The notes under the pieces were generated by a model, which was given only the letters and a program-made list of their open reading frames with translations, did not search any database and was not told where the DNA came from. From NCBI GenBank assembly GCA_046351455.1, contig JAXLYM010000024.1, forward strand, positions 93,817-157,816: a stretch of DNA of 64,000 nucleotides, in the 5' to 3' direction. A program made the position numbers and the translations under genes. Shown here one piece after another: positions 28,468-37,689 of the stretch (positions within the stretch are counted from its first letter, which is position 1; every line of letters starts with the position of its first letter). The DNA is from JADJRH01 sp046351455. Its GTDB lineage: Bacteria; Myxococcota_A; Polyangia; Polyangiales; Polyangiaceae.

Positions 28468-30815
28468 CAGTCGAACTCCGCTTCGAGGGTGGTCGCGCCG
28501 AAGTAACCGAAGCGCTGCAGGATGTAGAGGTGGTCGAGGAACCGCGTGTACACGAAGTCGAACGTCGCGGTGAGCCCCCACATCGAGTCCTTGCCGAAGC
28601 CGATGCGCGCGCCCGCGCCGAGCGTGAGCCCGAGCAGCGGACCGAGCTCCCGATCGCCGGTCCGGTAGTACGGCACGACGAGGTTCGTGAGCTTGCCGCC
28701 CGTCGACGTCGTCTTCGCGGCGTAGGCGATCTGCCAGAAGTCCACGCCGTCCTGCGCGTGCACGCGGACGTGCGGCCACAGCCGGAATTCCTTCGTCGCG
28801 TCGACGAGGAAGCGCGCGTCCGTCGTCGTCGCCTTGAGGCCCCACGAGTCGATGTAGAGCCGCTCCTCCGCGCGCAGCGTGCTCGACGCGAAGCGGTGCG
28901 CGATGCGCGCGGCGATGGCGTAGCGCTGCCGCGTCACGGGGAGCTGCTCCAGCACGCGATCGTTCAGGCGGTACTGGTTCACCGCCTCCGGCGTGAGCCC
29001 CTGCAGGCCGTTCTTGATCTGGTTCGCGATGTCCTCGGAGAACATCGGGATGTAGCGGTACGGCTTCGACGAGTCGCCGCTCTCGAAGACGGCGGTGACG
29101 CTCGGCGTGAAGAACGTGGCCTTGTCGACGACGAACGTGATCGACGCGTCGGCGCTGTGGCGCAGGATCGGGTGGCTGAAGACGCTGAAGCTCGTGCCGG
29201 ATCGGCCCGAGAGATCGTAGCCGAAGCCGTACGCGAGCGCGGGCGTGACCGTCTTCTTGCGCAGGTCGACGGAGGCGCCGACGCTGCCGCCCGCGGAGAT
29301 GTAGTCGGGCTCGATGGAGGCGCCGCCGCCGAGCGAGACGTCGACGTCGCCGAACTTCTTGTGGCCGCCGAGCGCGGGCACGTAGCGCGTCTCCGTCCAG
29401 CGGGGCGAGGCGTTCGCGATGATGTCGGCGGACGCGGTGGTGACGACGTCGATGAGCAGCGAGCCGTTCACGCCCCAGCCGCCCGTCGGGCTCTCCACCT
29501 TCATCAGGATCGCGGGCGTCACGACGTCGGTGTGGTCGGAGTCGTGGTAGGCCGAGAATTCCAGGCCCACGCCGTAGTTGAGCGAGCCCTTCTCGTTGCC
29601 GCCGGAGCCGACGCACCGCGCGAACTCGTCGGGCGTCTTCGCCTCGGCCATGCACTTGAGGACCGTCGCGTCCTTGAGGCGCGCGCCCGGTGGCAAGAGC
29701 TTGATGTCGACGGTGACGGTCTCGAATTCCTGGATGTCGACGACCTGCTCGAACTCGCCGTCGACGCCGTCGACCTTGCCGCGCGCGGTGATCGTTCGCT
29801 GGCCGGGGTTCACCCACAATTCGCCGCCGAGCTTGTCCGCCGCGATGTCGTTGCCGTTGAGCTTCACGACGAGGCTCGTGGCCTTCGCGGGCTTGCGGAC
29901 GATGATCTTCGGGATCTTCTGCGCGAGCTCGTCGGCCTTCGCCTTCGCTTGCCCGGCGACGTTGCGCAGGCCCGCGGCGCCGCCCGTCTCCGCGACGGTG
30001 GCGTAGTCCGTTTGCGCCTCGATCCAGAGGCCCGCGCGCTCTTCGCACGAGGCGGCGAGGTAGCGCGTGGTGACGCGGCTCTCCGCCGCGACCGAGGCCT
30101 GCGCGTACGCGGCGCAGTCGGCCCAGTCGTGCGCTCCCTCCGACGCGACGGCCTCCTGGTAGAAGAAATACCCTTCGCCGGTGCGCCATCCGCGGCCGGG
30201 CTTCACGTCGCCGGGGTACGCCTTCTTCGGCTTCGGCACGCCGCCTTCGGAGCTGCCCTTCGGCTTCGCGTCGCCGCTGCCTGCGCCGCCCGCGCTGGAG
30301 CCGCCCGTCGATGCGCCCGCGGTGCCGCCGCCCGCGCTGCTGCCTGCGCTGCCGCCGCCCGCGCTGGAGCCGCCGGACGCGGTCGATCCGCCGGCGCCGC
30401 CCGTCGCGGTGCCGCCGCCCGCGTCGCCGCCGCCGGCCTTCTTCGCGTCGTCGAAGGCCTTCTGCGTGTCGCCGGTCGCGAACTTCGCGGGGAGCGTCGC
30501 GTTCGGATCTTCCTTCAGCGCGAGGATGAACGCGTCCTTCGCGGCGGACTGCTTCTTCTTGCCCGCGGCGAGGACGATGCCGATCGCGACGTACACCTTC
30601 GCGCGCACCTTCGCCGAGCACGCGTTGCCTTCGCAGGCTTGCTTGGCGCCTGCGAGCAGCTCAAGCGTGACATCCGGCGTGGAGGTGAACGAGTCGTCGG
30701 CGAGGGTGCCGTCGACGAGCTCGGTGACTTCTTTGTCGTTGGAGCCGGCGAACGAAGGGCCGGCGCTCGCGAAGAGCGCGAGGCAGAGGAGGCTGGCGAG
30801 GAGGCGGACGCGCAC
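28467..30815 (-). CDS. DUF3570 outer-membrane protein with long N-terminal region
   Basis: This 782-residue exported protein has a signal peptide (cleavage near SFA-GS, residue 23). A helical, TPR-like part follows (about 30-115), then a Gly/Ser/Ala linker (about 125-180), a PEGA-like beta part (about 300-370) and a C-terminal beta-barrel of about 400 residues. The last part matches DUF3570, with YGFGYDLSGR and PILRHSADAS stretches. DUF3570 proteins are predicted outer-membrane barrels that travel with DUF4266, TlpA and often ApbE, and two of those are neighbours here. The N-terminal part is an addition to the usual ~400 residues. Confidence 0.75.
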   Translation of the reverse strand: MRVRLLASLLCLALFASAGPSFAGSNDKEVTELVDGTLADDSFTSTPDVTLELLAGAKQACEGNACSAKVRAKVYVAIGIVLAAGKKKQSAAKDAFILALKEDPNATLPAKFATGDTQKAFDDAKKAGGGDAGGGTATGGAGGSTASGGSSAGGGSAGSSAGGGTAGASTGGSSAGGAGSGDAKPKGSSEGGVPKPKKAYPGDVKPGRGWRTGEGYFFYQEAVASEGAHDWADCAAYAQASVAAESRVTTRYLAASCEERAGLWIEAQTDYATVAETGGAAGLRNVAGQAKAKADELAQKIPKIIVRKPAKATSLVVKLNGNDIAADKLGGELWVNPGQRTITARGKVDGVDGEFEQVVDIQEFETVTVDIKLLPPGARLKDATVLKCMAEAKTPDEFARCVGSGGNEKGSLNYGVGLEFSAYHDSDHTDVVTPAILMKVESPTGGWGVNGSLLIDVVTTASADIIANASPRWTETRYVPALGGHKKFGDVDVSLGGGASIEPDYISAGGSVGASVDLRKKTVTPALAYGFGYDLSGRSGTSFSVFSHPILRHSADASITFVVDKATFFTPSVTAVFESGDSSKPYRYIPMFSEDIANQIKNGLQGLTPEAVNQYRLNDRVLEQLPVTRQRYAIAARIAHRFASSTLRAEERLYIDSWGLKATTTDARFLVDATKEFRLWPHVRVHAQDGVDFWQIAYAAKTTSTGGKLTNLVVPYYRTGDRELGPLLGLTLGAGARIGFGKDSMWGLTATFDFVYTRFLDHLYILQRFGYFGATTLEAEFD

Positions 30816-30880
30816 GCGCGCTGGACTATATCGGCAAGGGAAGGCTTCTTGAAACCTTCGTGACGGGGATCGCGCGGCGC

Positions 30881-31114
30881 CTAGTTGCAGCCGCAGCCGG
30901 AGCCGGTGCCGCCGGAGCCGCCGATGGCGCCTTCGGAGATCGCGCGGAGGTGCGATTCACCGAAGCCGGCCATGTCCGCGGCCGACATCGTCGGGTGAGC
31001 GAGCTTGCCGCGTTCGTACGGCTGCACCGTGCCGCAGCCCGTGGACGCGACGAGGGCGATCGCCGTGAGCGCGACGGTGACGACGGTTCCAGCGATCTTC
31101 TTGGCGGTCTTCAT
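30881..31114 (-). CDS. DUF4266 small lipoprotein
   Basis: This 77-residue lipoprotein has a lipobox ending at Cys27 (VASTGC). The DUF4266 core GTVQPYERGKLAHPTM follows, then the family's Gly-rich tail with Cys-Gly-Cys-Asn at the end. DUF4266 sits in conserved clusters with DUF3570, TlpA and flavin transferase ApbE in many bacteria; its role is unknown, though the Cys tail suggests metal or thiol chemistry. It lies 65 bases upstream of the DUF3570 gene on the same strand. ATG 31114 is the best start. Confidence 0.8.
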   Translation of the reverse strand: MKTAKKIAGTVVTVALTAIALVASTGCGTVQPYERGKLAHPTMSAADMAGFGESHLRAISEGAIGGSGGTGSGCGCN

Positions 31115-31260
31115 GGCTTCGCTCCGTGACTCCTTCATCCCGTTGTGCAGCCGACGTGCCATCCGGCCGGTGCGCAAAAACAAGGACGAGCGTAAGGAAA
31201 CCAGGTTCGGTGGGGATCGAAAAGTGGTGTGCGGACGATCCATCCCCTGGTGATTGGCTC

Positions 31261-31343
31261 CCCCGCCCTTCGCGAACGCAGAGAGCGATTTGGGCGGGGC
31301 GGGCCGCGCGCAGCGAAGCGAGCACGGACCGGGGGTGGGCACC
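31261..31343. repeat. Dispersed hairpin repeat, copy 2
   Basis: CCCCGCCC (31261-31268) pairs with GGGCGGGG (31292-31299) around the same TTCGCGAAC...GAGCGATTT core as in copy 1 (53-125). A second stem follows, ending CGGACC, then GGGGGTGGGCACC (31331-31343). Compared with copy 1 the stem pair T-A is G-C here, a compensatory change. It lies between two minus-strand genes and may affect their transcripts. Confidence 0.6.
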
Positions 31344-31347
31344 AAAA

Positions 31348-31998
31348 TCAGAGGCCGCCGCCGGAGCCGCCGCTGTCTGCGCCGCCCGCACCGCCGCCGC
31401 CCTGCCCTGTCATCGTCTTCATCGCCGGGGCCGGTTTGCCGCCGCACGCGAGCCATTTCTCCACGAGGGCGATGTCCGCGTTCGTCATGCGCGGGGTCGC
31501 GCCCGTCGGCATCAGCTTGCCGGCGTCGCCGCGGAGGTTGCAGACCCACCACGATTTCTCGGAATTCTCCGGGTCGTAGTACTTGCGGCCGATCTCGCCT
31601 TTGTAGACCGAGAGCGCGTCCAGCATCGACTGCGGGTCGCTCGCGGCGAACGGGGCGATGCCTTTGATCGAGCTACTGTGGCAGCCCGTCCCGTTGTTGG
31701 CGCAGTTGCCTCCGTCGGCCGCCATCATGCGCGGGTAGACGTCGGCGAAGGTCAGCTTGCACTCGTCGCTCGCGGGGTCGAGCTTCGTGATCAGGGGGCA
31801 GTCGGGTGCGTTGCTGTTGCTCACCTTCGGGCCGCCGGGGGGACCGTAGGGGCAGTGATCGTTCGGGTCGTTCTGGTTGTAGGCCTCGGCGCACGATTGG
31901 TCGCCCGTGTAGCAGGCGGAGAACGCGAGGCTGGCGGCGAACGCGAGCGCGGCGGCGCCGAAGAGCACGGGTCGCCCGACCCAGATCCGGTGCGTCAT
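31348..31998 (-). CDS. Lipoprotein with CxxxxxxCH motif
   Basis: This 216-residue protein has a lipobox ending at Cys29 (LAFSAC). A CANNGTGCHSS stretch near residue 92 looks like a degenerate cytochrome c site of the type common in myxobacterial lipoproteins. WLACGGKPAP comes later, and a Gly-rich tail ends the protein. It is the first gene of the minus-strand set, 119 bases from the divergent tlpA-like gene. The 233-base gap to DUF4266 holds a hairpin repeat, so it could be a separate transcript. Confidence 0.62.
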   Translation of the reverse strand: MTHRIWVGRPVLFGAAALAFAASLAFSACYTGDQSCAEAYNQNDPNDHCPYGPPGGPKVSNSNAPDCPLITKLDPASDECKLTFADVYPRMMAADGGNCANNGTGCHSSSIKGIAPFAASDPQSMLDALSVYKGEIGRKYYDPENSEKSWWVCNLRGDAGKLMPTGATPRMTNADIALVEKWLACGGKPAPAMKTMTGQGGGGAGGADSGGSGGGL

Positions 31999-32117
31999 GC
32001 GTCGAGGAGAGTGCACGCGGCGAGCCACAAAGTCGATCGATTCATGTATCGTGCGCCGCACCCCGAGCTACGTGGGTTGGCTCCAGTAGCTCCGCCGTTC
32101 GAAGGAGACCTCTTTAG

Positions 32118-32684
32118 ATGACAACGAAGCTTCATCGCATCCTGGCCGCTGTCGTGGCCTCCTCTGCCATCGCTGTCGCCGCGGTCGGCTGCGGCCCGTC
32201 GCAGGACGCGAAGGATCCCTCGGCTGAAGCGGGCGCGGCGCAGGCGCTCGTCGGCAAAGCGGCCCCGGAGTTCGCGGCGGAGTCCGTGACGGGAGAGGGC
32301 CCTGCCACGCTGAAAGACGCGAAGGGCAGCGTCGTGATCCTCGATTTCTGGGCGACGTTCTGCGGCCCCTGCAAGAAGAGCTTCCCCAAGTACCAGGCCC
32401 TCGTCGAGCAGTTCGGCGGAGAGGTCAACGTCCTCGCGGTCAGCGTGGACGAGCCGGACAGCGTGACGAAGGAGCAGATCGCCGAGTTCGCGAAGAACAC
32501 CGGCGTGAAGTTCGCGGTCGTCTGGGACAAGGACCAGAAGGCCGTGAAGCTCTACTCCCCGCCGACGATGCCGACCTCCTTCATCATCGACAAGGAGGGC
32601 GTCGTCCGCCACGTGCACTCGGGTTACAAGGACGGCGAGGAAGACAAGATCGCCGAAGAGGTCAAGGCTCTGCTCGGCAAGTAG
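32118..32684 (+). CDS. TlpA-like thioredoxin-fold lipoprotein
   Basis: This 188-residue lipoprotein has a lipobox ending at Cys25 (AVAAVGC) and a thioredoxin fold. The active-site motif is FCGPCKK (Cys82/Cys85), preceded by VVILDFWATF, and the cis-Pro is in MPTSFIIDKEG. It would act as a thiol-disulphide reductase outside the cytoplasm, a typical partner of DUF4266/DUF3570 and of cytochrome c maturation. The GAAGGAGACC ribosome site is strong. It faces the CxxCH lipoprotein genes, consistent with reducing their Cys before haem attachment. A clear terminator follows. Confidence 0.85.
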   Translation: MTTKLHRILAAVVASSAIAVAAVGCGPSQDAKDPSAEAGAAQALVGKAAPEFAAESVTGEGPATLKDAKGSVVILDFWATFCGPCKKSFPKYQALVEQFGGEVNVLAVSVDEPDSVTKEQIAEFAKNTGVKFAVVWDKDQKAVKLYSPPTMPTSFIIDKEGVVRHVHSGYKDGEEDKIAEEVKALLGK

Positions 32685-32714
32685 CCAGCGCGCTTCGCAG
32701 GGAGCGTTCGCGGC

Positions 32715-32754
32715 CGGTCTGTCTCGCCACGTCGGGACAGACCGTTCGTCTTTT
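32715..32754 (+). terminator. Rho-independent terminator after the TlpA-like gene
   Basis: CGGTCTGTC (32715-32723) pairs perfectly with GACAGACCG (32736-32744), a nine-base-pair stem with a twelve-base loop, followed by TTCGTCTTTT. This is the clearest terminator in the window. Confidence 0.8.
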
Positions 32755-32815
32755 GTGGGCTCGCGGATCGTGCGCCCGCGGATCGTGCGCCCGCCTTCGG
32801 GCTGCGAGATCGCCT

Positions 32816-33070
32816 TCAGGCCGCGGCGATTTCGGACGCCGACTCGACGATGCGGAGGGCGGGACCGTTGATGCGGGCGCGCTCGGTGGCGACGACCTCG
32901 AGCAGCTCGTGCTTGGTGGCCTGGCCGCCTTCGAGCATGGCGCGCATGTAGCCGTCGACGAAGCCGTGCGTGCGGGCGAGCTTGGTGAAGCTTCCGCCCT
33001 CGGCCTGAGCGAGGAGGCACTCGCGCAACAGCTTCCGAAGCTCCGCCATCATCTCCACCTTCGAGCGCAT
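32816..33070 (-). CDS. Small helical protein of unknown function
   Basis: This 84-residue soluble protein is helical (ELRKLLRECLLAQ, DGYMRAMLEGGQATKHELLEVV), with no signal and no Cys pattern. The ATG at 33070 has an AGGAG site eight bases upstream and is preferred over the frame open to 33115. The basic and acidic residue mix and the length would fit a small DNA- or protein-binding helper, but I do not recognise it. It stands alone between two other minus-strand and plus-strand units. Confidence 0.55.
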   Translation of the reverse strand: MRSKVEMMAELRKLLRECLLAQAEGGSFTKLARTHGFVDGYMRAMLEGGQATKHELLEVVATERARINGPALRIVESASEIAAA

Positions 33071-33202
33071 CGCCTGCTCCTTCCGAAATCGGGACCGGCG
33101 CGCGCCCTCACCCATGGGGCCGCGGCGTCCGATGAACGAGCCCTTATCGGAGGCGGCGGCGCGGGGCCAAATTTGGGAGACGTTTCGTCGCGACGCGGGG
33201 CG

Positions 33203-33862
33203 CTAGAAGAGGCGCATCGAGGTGGGGGCGAAGGCGGCGGCCGGGGGCTGGTGCGTCTCCACTTCCGGGTTGGGCCACCAGTTCAGGAACGTCTTTCGGT
33301 AGAGCGTGAGGCGCAGCAGATCGATGGAGATCGTGCCGCCGAAGCCGAGCAGGTAGTGGGTGCCGACCATCACGTCGAACGAGGCGGCGATGCCGAGGGG
33401 CGCGCCGAAGGTGACGGAGCCTGCGAAGCCCTGCGAGATGGTGCCCCAGGTGCGCGCGTAGGCGCCTGCATCGAGCGAGACGCCGAAGCCGCCGACCTGG
33501 AAGCCGCGCGTGCAGACGCGGGCGAGGAAGGCCATGTCCGCGCCGGTGTTCGCGGCGAGCAGCGGCGTCACGCGGAAGACGCCGCCGACCAGGACCGGGA
33601 AGCGGTCCGGGATGCCGATGCCGGCTTCGATGCGCATCGTCGGGTCGATGCGGAAGTCCTGGCTGGGGCCCCAGGTGGGGACGCCGCTCGGGTTGTAGAT
33701 GTCCTCGTGGGCGGTGGGCGACACACGGACGCGATCGCGCCAGCCGAGGACGCCGCCGCCGACGGCGACCCAAGCGGAGGGCTCGGCGTGGACGAACGAA
33801 GGCGCGAGGAGGCCTCCGGCGAGGACGGAGCCGACGATCGCTGCACGAAGCGGGATGCGCAC
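33203..33862 (-). CDS. Outer-membrane beta-barrel-like exported protein
   Basis: This 219-residue protein has a signal peptide (cleavage near SFVHA-EP, about residue 27) and then alternating hydrophobic/polar beta-strand sequence with many Gly and aromatic residues, ending in Phe, as outer-membrane barrels do. The GTG start at 33862 begins the signal; the frame open upstream to 34138 overlaps the divergent gene and is a shadow. I do not recognise the family. It is divergent from the Cys-rich lipoprotein at 33976. Confidence 0.6.
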   Translation of the reverse strand: MRIPLRAAIVGSVLAGGLLAPSFVHAEPSAWVAVGGGVLGWRDRVRVSPTAHEDIYNPSGVPTWGPSQDFRIDPTMRIEAGIGIPDRFPVLVGGVFRVTPLLAANTGADMAFLARVCTRGFQVGGFGVSLDAGAYARTWGTISQGFAGSVTFGAPLGIAASFDVMVGTHYLLGFGGTISIDLLRLTLYRKTFLNWWPNPEVETHQPPAAAFAPTSMRLF

Positions 33863-33975
33863 GGCGCGCCTCGTAGCACGCCGATGCAGCCATGGGTATG
33901 GCCCCGCACGCCGCGGACTTGATCGGACCGTGCGATGCGCTTTTCTTGTGTGCGCGGCCCTCCGATAATCGCGGG

Positions 33976-35454
33976 ATGCGGCGACTTGACTTGTGGGCGT
34001 GCGGGGGCGTGATGTGGGCGCTGGCGACGGCGGGGTGCGGGCCGACGATCCGTTACGAGGGCGGCGGCGCGGGCGGCACCACCGCGACGGGCGGCGCGGG
34101 CGGAGCGGGCGGCGAAACGACGACGACCACCACGACATCGAGCACGACGACGTCGAGCACGACGACGACGCCGGGGACGTGCGTGACCGGCTCCGAGTGC
34201 ACCGCGCTCGACGGCCCGTGCGTGAAGGGCGCGTGCGTGAACGGCATGTGCACCGCGCTCCCGGCGAACGACGGCTTCGCCTGCGACGACGGCCAGTTCT
34301 GCACGGCGAACGACGCCTGCAAGAACGGCACGTGCGTGGGCGGCAGCAACGTGGCGTGCCCGTCGACCGGCCCGTGCACGGCGGGCGCCTGCGACGAGGC
34401 CACGAAGACGTGCCTGCAGGTGCCGGCGAACAACGGCGCGCAGTGCGACGACGGCGACCCGTGCACGTACTTCGGCGTGTGCCAGGGCGGCGCGTGCACG
34501 AAGGGCCAGACGGTCGACTGCACCTTCCTGAACGGCACCTGCACGAAGGGCGTGTGCGACCCGGTGCAGGGCTGCGTGAGCGCCCCGCAGAACGACGGCT
34601 CCCCGTGCGAAGACGGCCAGTTCTGCACGACGAACGACACGTGCTCGGGAGGCCTCTGCAAGGGCGGCCCGCCGAAGCAGTGCGCGCCGCCGGGCGGCTG
34701 CTTCATCGGGACGTGCGACGAGGCGACGGACTCGTGCACCTCGGTGCCGGGCAACAACGGGGCAGCGTGCGACGATGGCAGTCCGTGCACCGCCAATACG
34801 ACGTGCAGCAATGGAGTGTGCGGGAACGGGATGGCCGTGAACAATGGTGCGGCGTGCGATGACGGCAGCTCGTGCACGGTGAGCACGACGTGCTCTGCCG
34901 GGGTGTGCACAGGCGGGATGGGGCCGACGATTTACTTCGCGGACGACTTCAAGGATGCGTCGAAGGGTTGGACTCTCGGGCCGGAGTGGCAGATCGGGCC
35001 GGCGGCGGCGTCGCCGGTGTTCGTGGGCAATCCGGACCCGGCGACGGATCACACGTCGACGGCGGACAACGGGGTCGCGGGCGTGGAGATCGGGGGGAAC
35101 GCGACGACGAACATCCACCCGTATTATTATCTGGAGAGCCCCGCGTTCAATACGGCCGGGGCGCCGGGAACCGTGGTGTTCGGGTTTTATCGGTGGTTGA
35201 ACAGCGATTACGACCCGTTCATGCACAACACCGTGGAGGTGTACGACGGCACGAAGTGGGTCGCCGTGTGGGAGTCCGGCCAGCCGCCGGGGATCATGGA
35301 TGCGGCGTGGACGTACCAGTCCTTCGATGTGACGGCGTACAAGAACGTGGGAATGCGGGTGCGGTTCGGGTTCAACATCGGCAATCAAGGGGTGTTCACG
35401 ATCGGGTCGTGGAACGTGGATGACGTGCTGGTGGCGTCCGCGGCTTGCCCGTGA
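33976..35454 (+). CDS. Cys-rich lipoprotein with Thr/Gly linker and C-terminal jelly-roll-like domain
   Basis: This 492-residue lipoprotein has a lipobox ending at Cys21 (ATAGC), then a Gly/Thr linker (about residues 30-65). Some 250 residues of Cys-rich repeats follow, built on CTxxDxCxxGxC and NNGAxCDDGxxC (for example GAACDDGSPC). The last 165 residues are a beta-rich domain with IYFADDFKDASKGW and FGFYRWLNSDY, which resembles jelly-roll or MAM-like adhesive modules. Such proteins are likely surface adhesins or spacers in myxobacteria. The ligand is unknown. Confidence 0.72.
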   Translation: MRRLDLWACGGVMWALATAGCGPTIRYEGGGAGGTTATGGAGGAGGETTTTTTTSSTTTSSTTTTPGTCVTGSECTALDGPCVKGACVNGMCTALPANDGFACDDGQFCTANDACKNGTCVGGSNVACPSTGPCTAGACDEATKTCLQVPANNGAQCDDGDPCTYFGVCQGGACTKGQTVDCTFLNGTCTKGVCDPVQGCVSAPQNDGSPCEDGQFCTTNDTCSGGLCKGGPPKQCAPPGGCFIGTCDEATDSCTSVPGNNGAACDDGSPCTANTTCSNGVCGNGMAVNNGAACDDGSSCTVSTTCSAGVCTGGMGPTIYFADDFKDASKGWTLGPEWQIGPAAASPVFVGNPDPATDHTSTADNGVAGVEIGGNATTNIHPYYYLESPAFNTAGAPGTVVFGFYRWLNSDYDPFMHNTVEVYDGTKWVAVWESGQPPGIMDAAWTYQSFDVTAYKNVGMRVRFGFNIGNQGVFTIGSWNVDDVLVASAACP

Positions 35455-35608
35455 TTGCAGGCGTGCCCGGGAGTGCGGGCGTGCCAGCAGTGCGCACGTA
35501 CCGGGAGGGTTTGTGAAGCGGTGATGAGGGAGACGCGGCGGCCCGGAGGTGGGGAGTTGGGGCCGCCGCGGGGGATTGGCGTGTGGGGGAGGAAGAGGAC
35601 GGGGGCGG

Positions 35609-36487
35609 TTACTGGGGCGCGTCCTGCGAAGTGGCCGTCTTCTTGGTGGGGGCGCGGCGGGCGGCGGCGCGGCGGCGGCGTTGGTAGGCGCTGGTGACTT
35701 CGCGGACGATGTCCGGGGTGCCGCGGAACACGAAGCGAGCGGCGGAGCGCACCGTGCTCATGCGGGCGTGGAGGAGGTTCGCGACCCGATTGCGGAGGGC
35801 CAGCGCGTTCACCGAGGCCTTGGAGCCGGCCGCGGGCGTCGCGGGTCGTTCGCGAAGCGCGGCGGCGAGCTTCTTGGCCTCATCGATGAGCGCCGCATCG
35901 AACCCGCCGATGCCGTCGATCTCCTTGCGGTAGCGCTGCGCGAGGGCCGCGTAGTCCTCACACTCGGCCGCGAGCGCATCGGTGGAGTCCGGCGTGTTCT
36001 CGTGTGCCTTCTGGAGCATCGCGAGCTGGGCGTCGCGCTCGTCCTCCACGCCATCGTCGAAGTGCCATTCGAGCACGGCAGTGATCTCGTCCACGACGAA
36101 CCGCGCGCGGTCGACCGGAGCGGCGCCGGAGGGATTGGTGGGCGTCGCGGACTCCACATAAGCGGTGTTCGCCTCGTGGAGGGCTTCGCGAAGAGAGCGG
36201 ATCTCCTCCGCGGTCTTGGCGGTCAGCCCGCGCTTGGGATCGAACACGCTATCGAGCCCGGGACGCCCCGGCTCGTGCCCGTTCGGCTTCACCGTCTTCA
36301 TGTACTTGTCGAAGAACCTGGCGACGTCGATGGCCTCCCCATTGAGGACATGGAACGGCACGGTGACCTGGAGATCCGAGGTGGGGAGCGCCTGAGCCTC
36401 TTCAGTCCAGCGGGCGAGATGCGATGCGCGGTCGGAATGCGATGCGCGGTCAGGATGCGATGGGGTGGTGTTCGAATGACGGGGCAT
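35609..36487 (-). CDS. Unknown helical protein
   Basis: This 292-residue soluble protein is mostly helical and rich in Ala, Glu and Arg. A Ser/His/Asp-rich N-terminus contains two SHxDRAS-type repeats, matched in the DNA by GATGCGATGCGCGGTC-like duplicates near 36420-36450. A basic C-terminus (RRRRAAARRAPTKKT) could bind nucleic acid. The ATG at 36487 has AGGAAA upstream. I do not recognise a family. It marks the last ordinary gene before the accessory island. Confidence 0.55.
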   Translation of the reverse strand: MPRHSNTTPSHPDRASHSDRASHLARWTEEAQALPTSDLQVTVPFHVLNGEAIDVARFFDKYMKTVKPNGHEPGRPGLDSVFDPKRGLTAKTAEEIRSLREALHEANTAYVESATPTNPSGAAPVDRARFVVDEITAVLEWHFDDGVEDERDAQLAMLQKAHENTPDSTDALAAECEDYAALAQRYRKEIDGIGGFDAALIDEAKKLAAALRERPATPAAGSKASVNALALRNRVANLLHARMSTVRSAARFVFRGTPDIVREVTSAYQRRRRAAARRAPTKKTATSQDAPQ

Positions 36488-36671
36488 GGTCAGATTTCCT
36501 TTCTGGTCGTGTGATCCGAAGGTGCGAGGCGAGTCGGTGGTGGCGCGCGAATCGCGCGGTGTCAGGCGCGCGGTACCTTCCGGGGAAGGCCGGGCGGCCG
36601 CGGCGGGGGTGGATAGGATACGGGGCGAGGACAGGGTAACCTCTGGATATTGCGAAGATTGAGGGGCCGAG

Positions 36672-36839
36672 ATGTCTCAGACGGGGCGTTTCTTGTCTCA
36701 GACGGGGTTTTCCATGTCTCAGGCGGCCGGTTTCATGTCTCAGACGACGAGGTCCATGTCTCAGACGGGTGGTTTCCTGTCTCAGGCGAGCCGTTTGTTG
36801 TCTCAGGCGGAGCTCTCCATGTCTCCGGGGAGCAGTTCT
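36672..36839. repeat. 21-bp minisatellite, eight units
   Basis: Eight units with exact 21-bp spacing carry TGTCTC at 36673, 36694, 36715, 36736, 36757, 36778, 36799 and 36820. Most contain GTCTCAGAC or GTCTCAGGC, and the first is palindromic about one base (GTCT-C-AGAC). The remaining ten bases vary. In one plus frame the units read MSQTGRF/LSQTGFS, in a minus frame PSETW-like heptads with a stop inside, so coding is not clear. The role is unknown. Confidence 0.8.
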
Positions 36840-37218
36840 CGGTTTTCGGAGGCGTTTCCCGGGCGCCGGACGGCTGGTTCGTTGTTGCCGATGGGGTTCC
36901 CGCGTTCTTCTCCGGGTGCGTCTTCCTCGAACCTGGTGAGCAGGACGTGGAGGAAGTGGTGGCCCTTTGGATCGCGGGTGGCGTTCTTCGTGCGATGAAG
37001 CGACGTGGGCGCCGAAGTCGGGTTCTCCAATGTCCGGCGCCGGTTCTTCCCTTCCCGAAAGCGTATCGTGGCGTGAGCGCCGAGCGCGGGGACCGTCCCG
37101 GGGCCCACGACGCGTATCCGGCAGCGGCGGGGAGACGTCCCGAGTGGAACCAGGAGCGTCCGAGGCCGTGCGCGGAGCTTGATAGCCTTCCCGACAAGAG
37201 AAGCTACCGAGTCTGTGC

Positions 37219-37359
37219 GTGGTTGTCTACGGGTATCTTGCGAAGAATACCGCTGCCTTCGAGACGCAGGCGCGTGCCGCATACGTGGAGGGGTTGGACC
37301 TCTCTGGATGGGAGCTGGGCATGCGCCGCGAGCGTGACGTCCTGGGAGCGGCGGAGTAG
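37219..37359 (+). pseudogene. Short frame that looks like a gene remnant
   Basis: The frame starting GTG at 37219 reads 46 residues, MVVYGYLAKNTAAF at the N-terminus and SGWELGMRRERDVLGAAE at the end, with good coding composition and an in-frame TAG. The frame is closed upstream at 37183. It looks like the C-terminal part of a longer protein left after a deletion; I cannot name it. It could also be a small real gene. Confidence 0.25.
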
Positions 37360-37689
37360 AGGTGGGATGTTGTGAGGACGAAGGGGCCTGGCGACGCTCG
37401 CAAGACGAGAGGTCCGCTCCGGGAGTTGTTGGTCACGGAGGGCGCGGGCTCGTCTTGGACGGATCGGGCCGTGGCGAATTCGGCGGACCGGCAAGGCGCG
37501 GATGGGGTCGAGCTAGATGGACCTGCCGATGGAGGACGCCGGAGCGCTTGCCGGTGCTTGCCAGGGTGCGCGGCGCCATGAGACGCTCCCGCGTATGGCG
37601 GTGGCGAGGAAGGAACAGAACCAAGTCGGGACAGGTCTCCTTCCAGGCATCCCCCCGATTCGGCGGCCCGCCCGAAGCCGTCCGCCGAA

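Larger units (their letters stand above)
36488..37689. other. Non-coding stretch with minisatellite and gene remnants
   Basis: The 1.2 kb hold no gene I can support. Contents: the 21-bp minisatellite at 36672-36839; a G+C-rich stretch with weak coding feel on the minus strand (about 36840-37010, HRTKNATRDPKG in one frame), not bounded by a sound start or stop; and a 46-codon plus-strand frame at 37219-37359. The region sits between the last ordinary gene and the first attC-like site. Confidence 0.55.

Noticed and set aside
36672..36998. 108-codon frame over the 21-bp repeats as a repeat-protein gene
   Set aside because: No ribosome site, the second half has poor composition, and other frames are as open; I treat it as a minisatellite.
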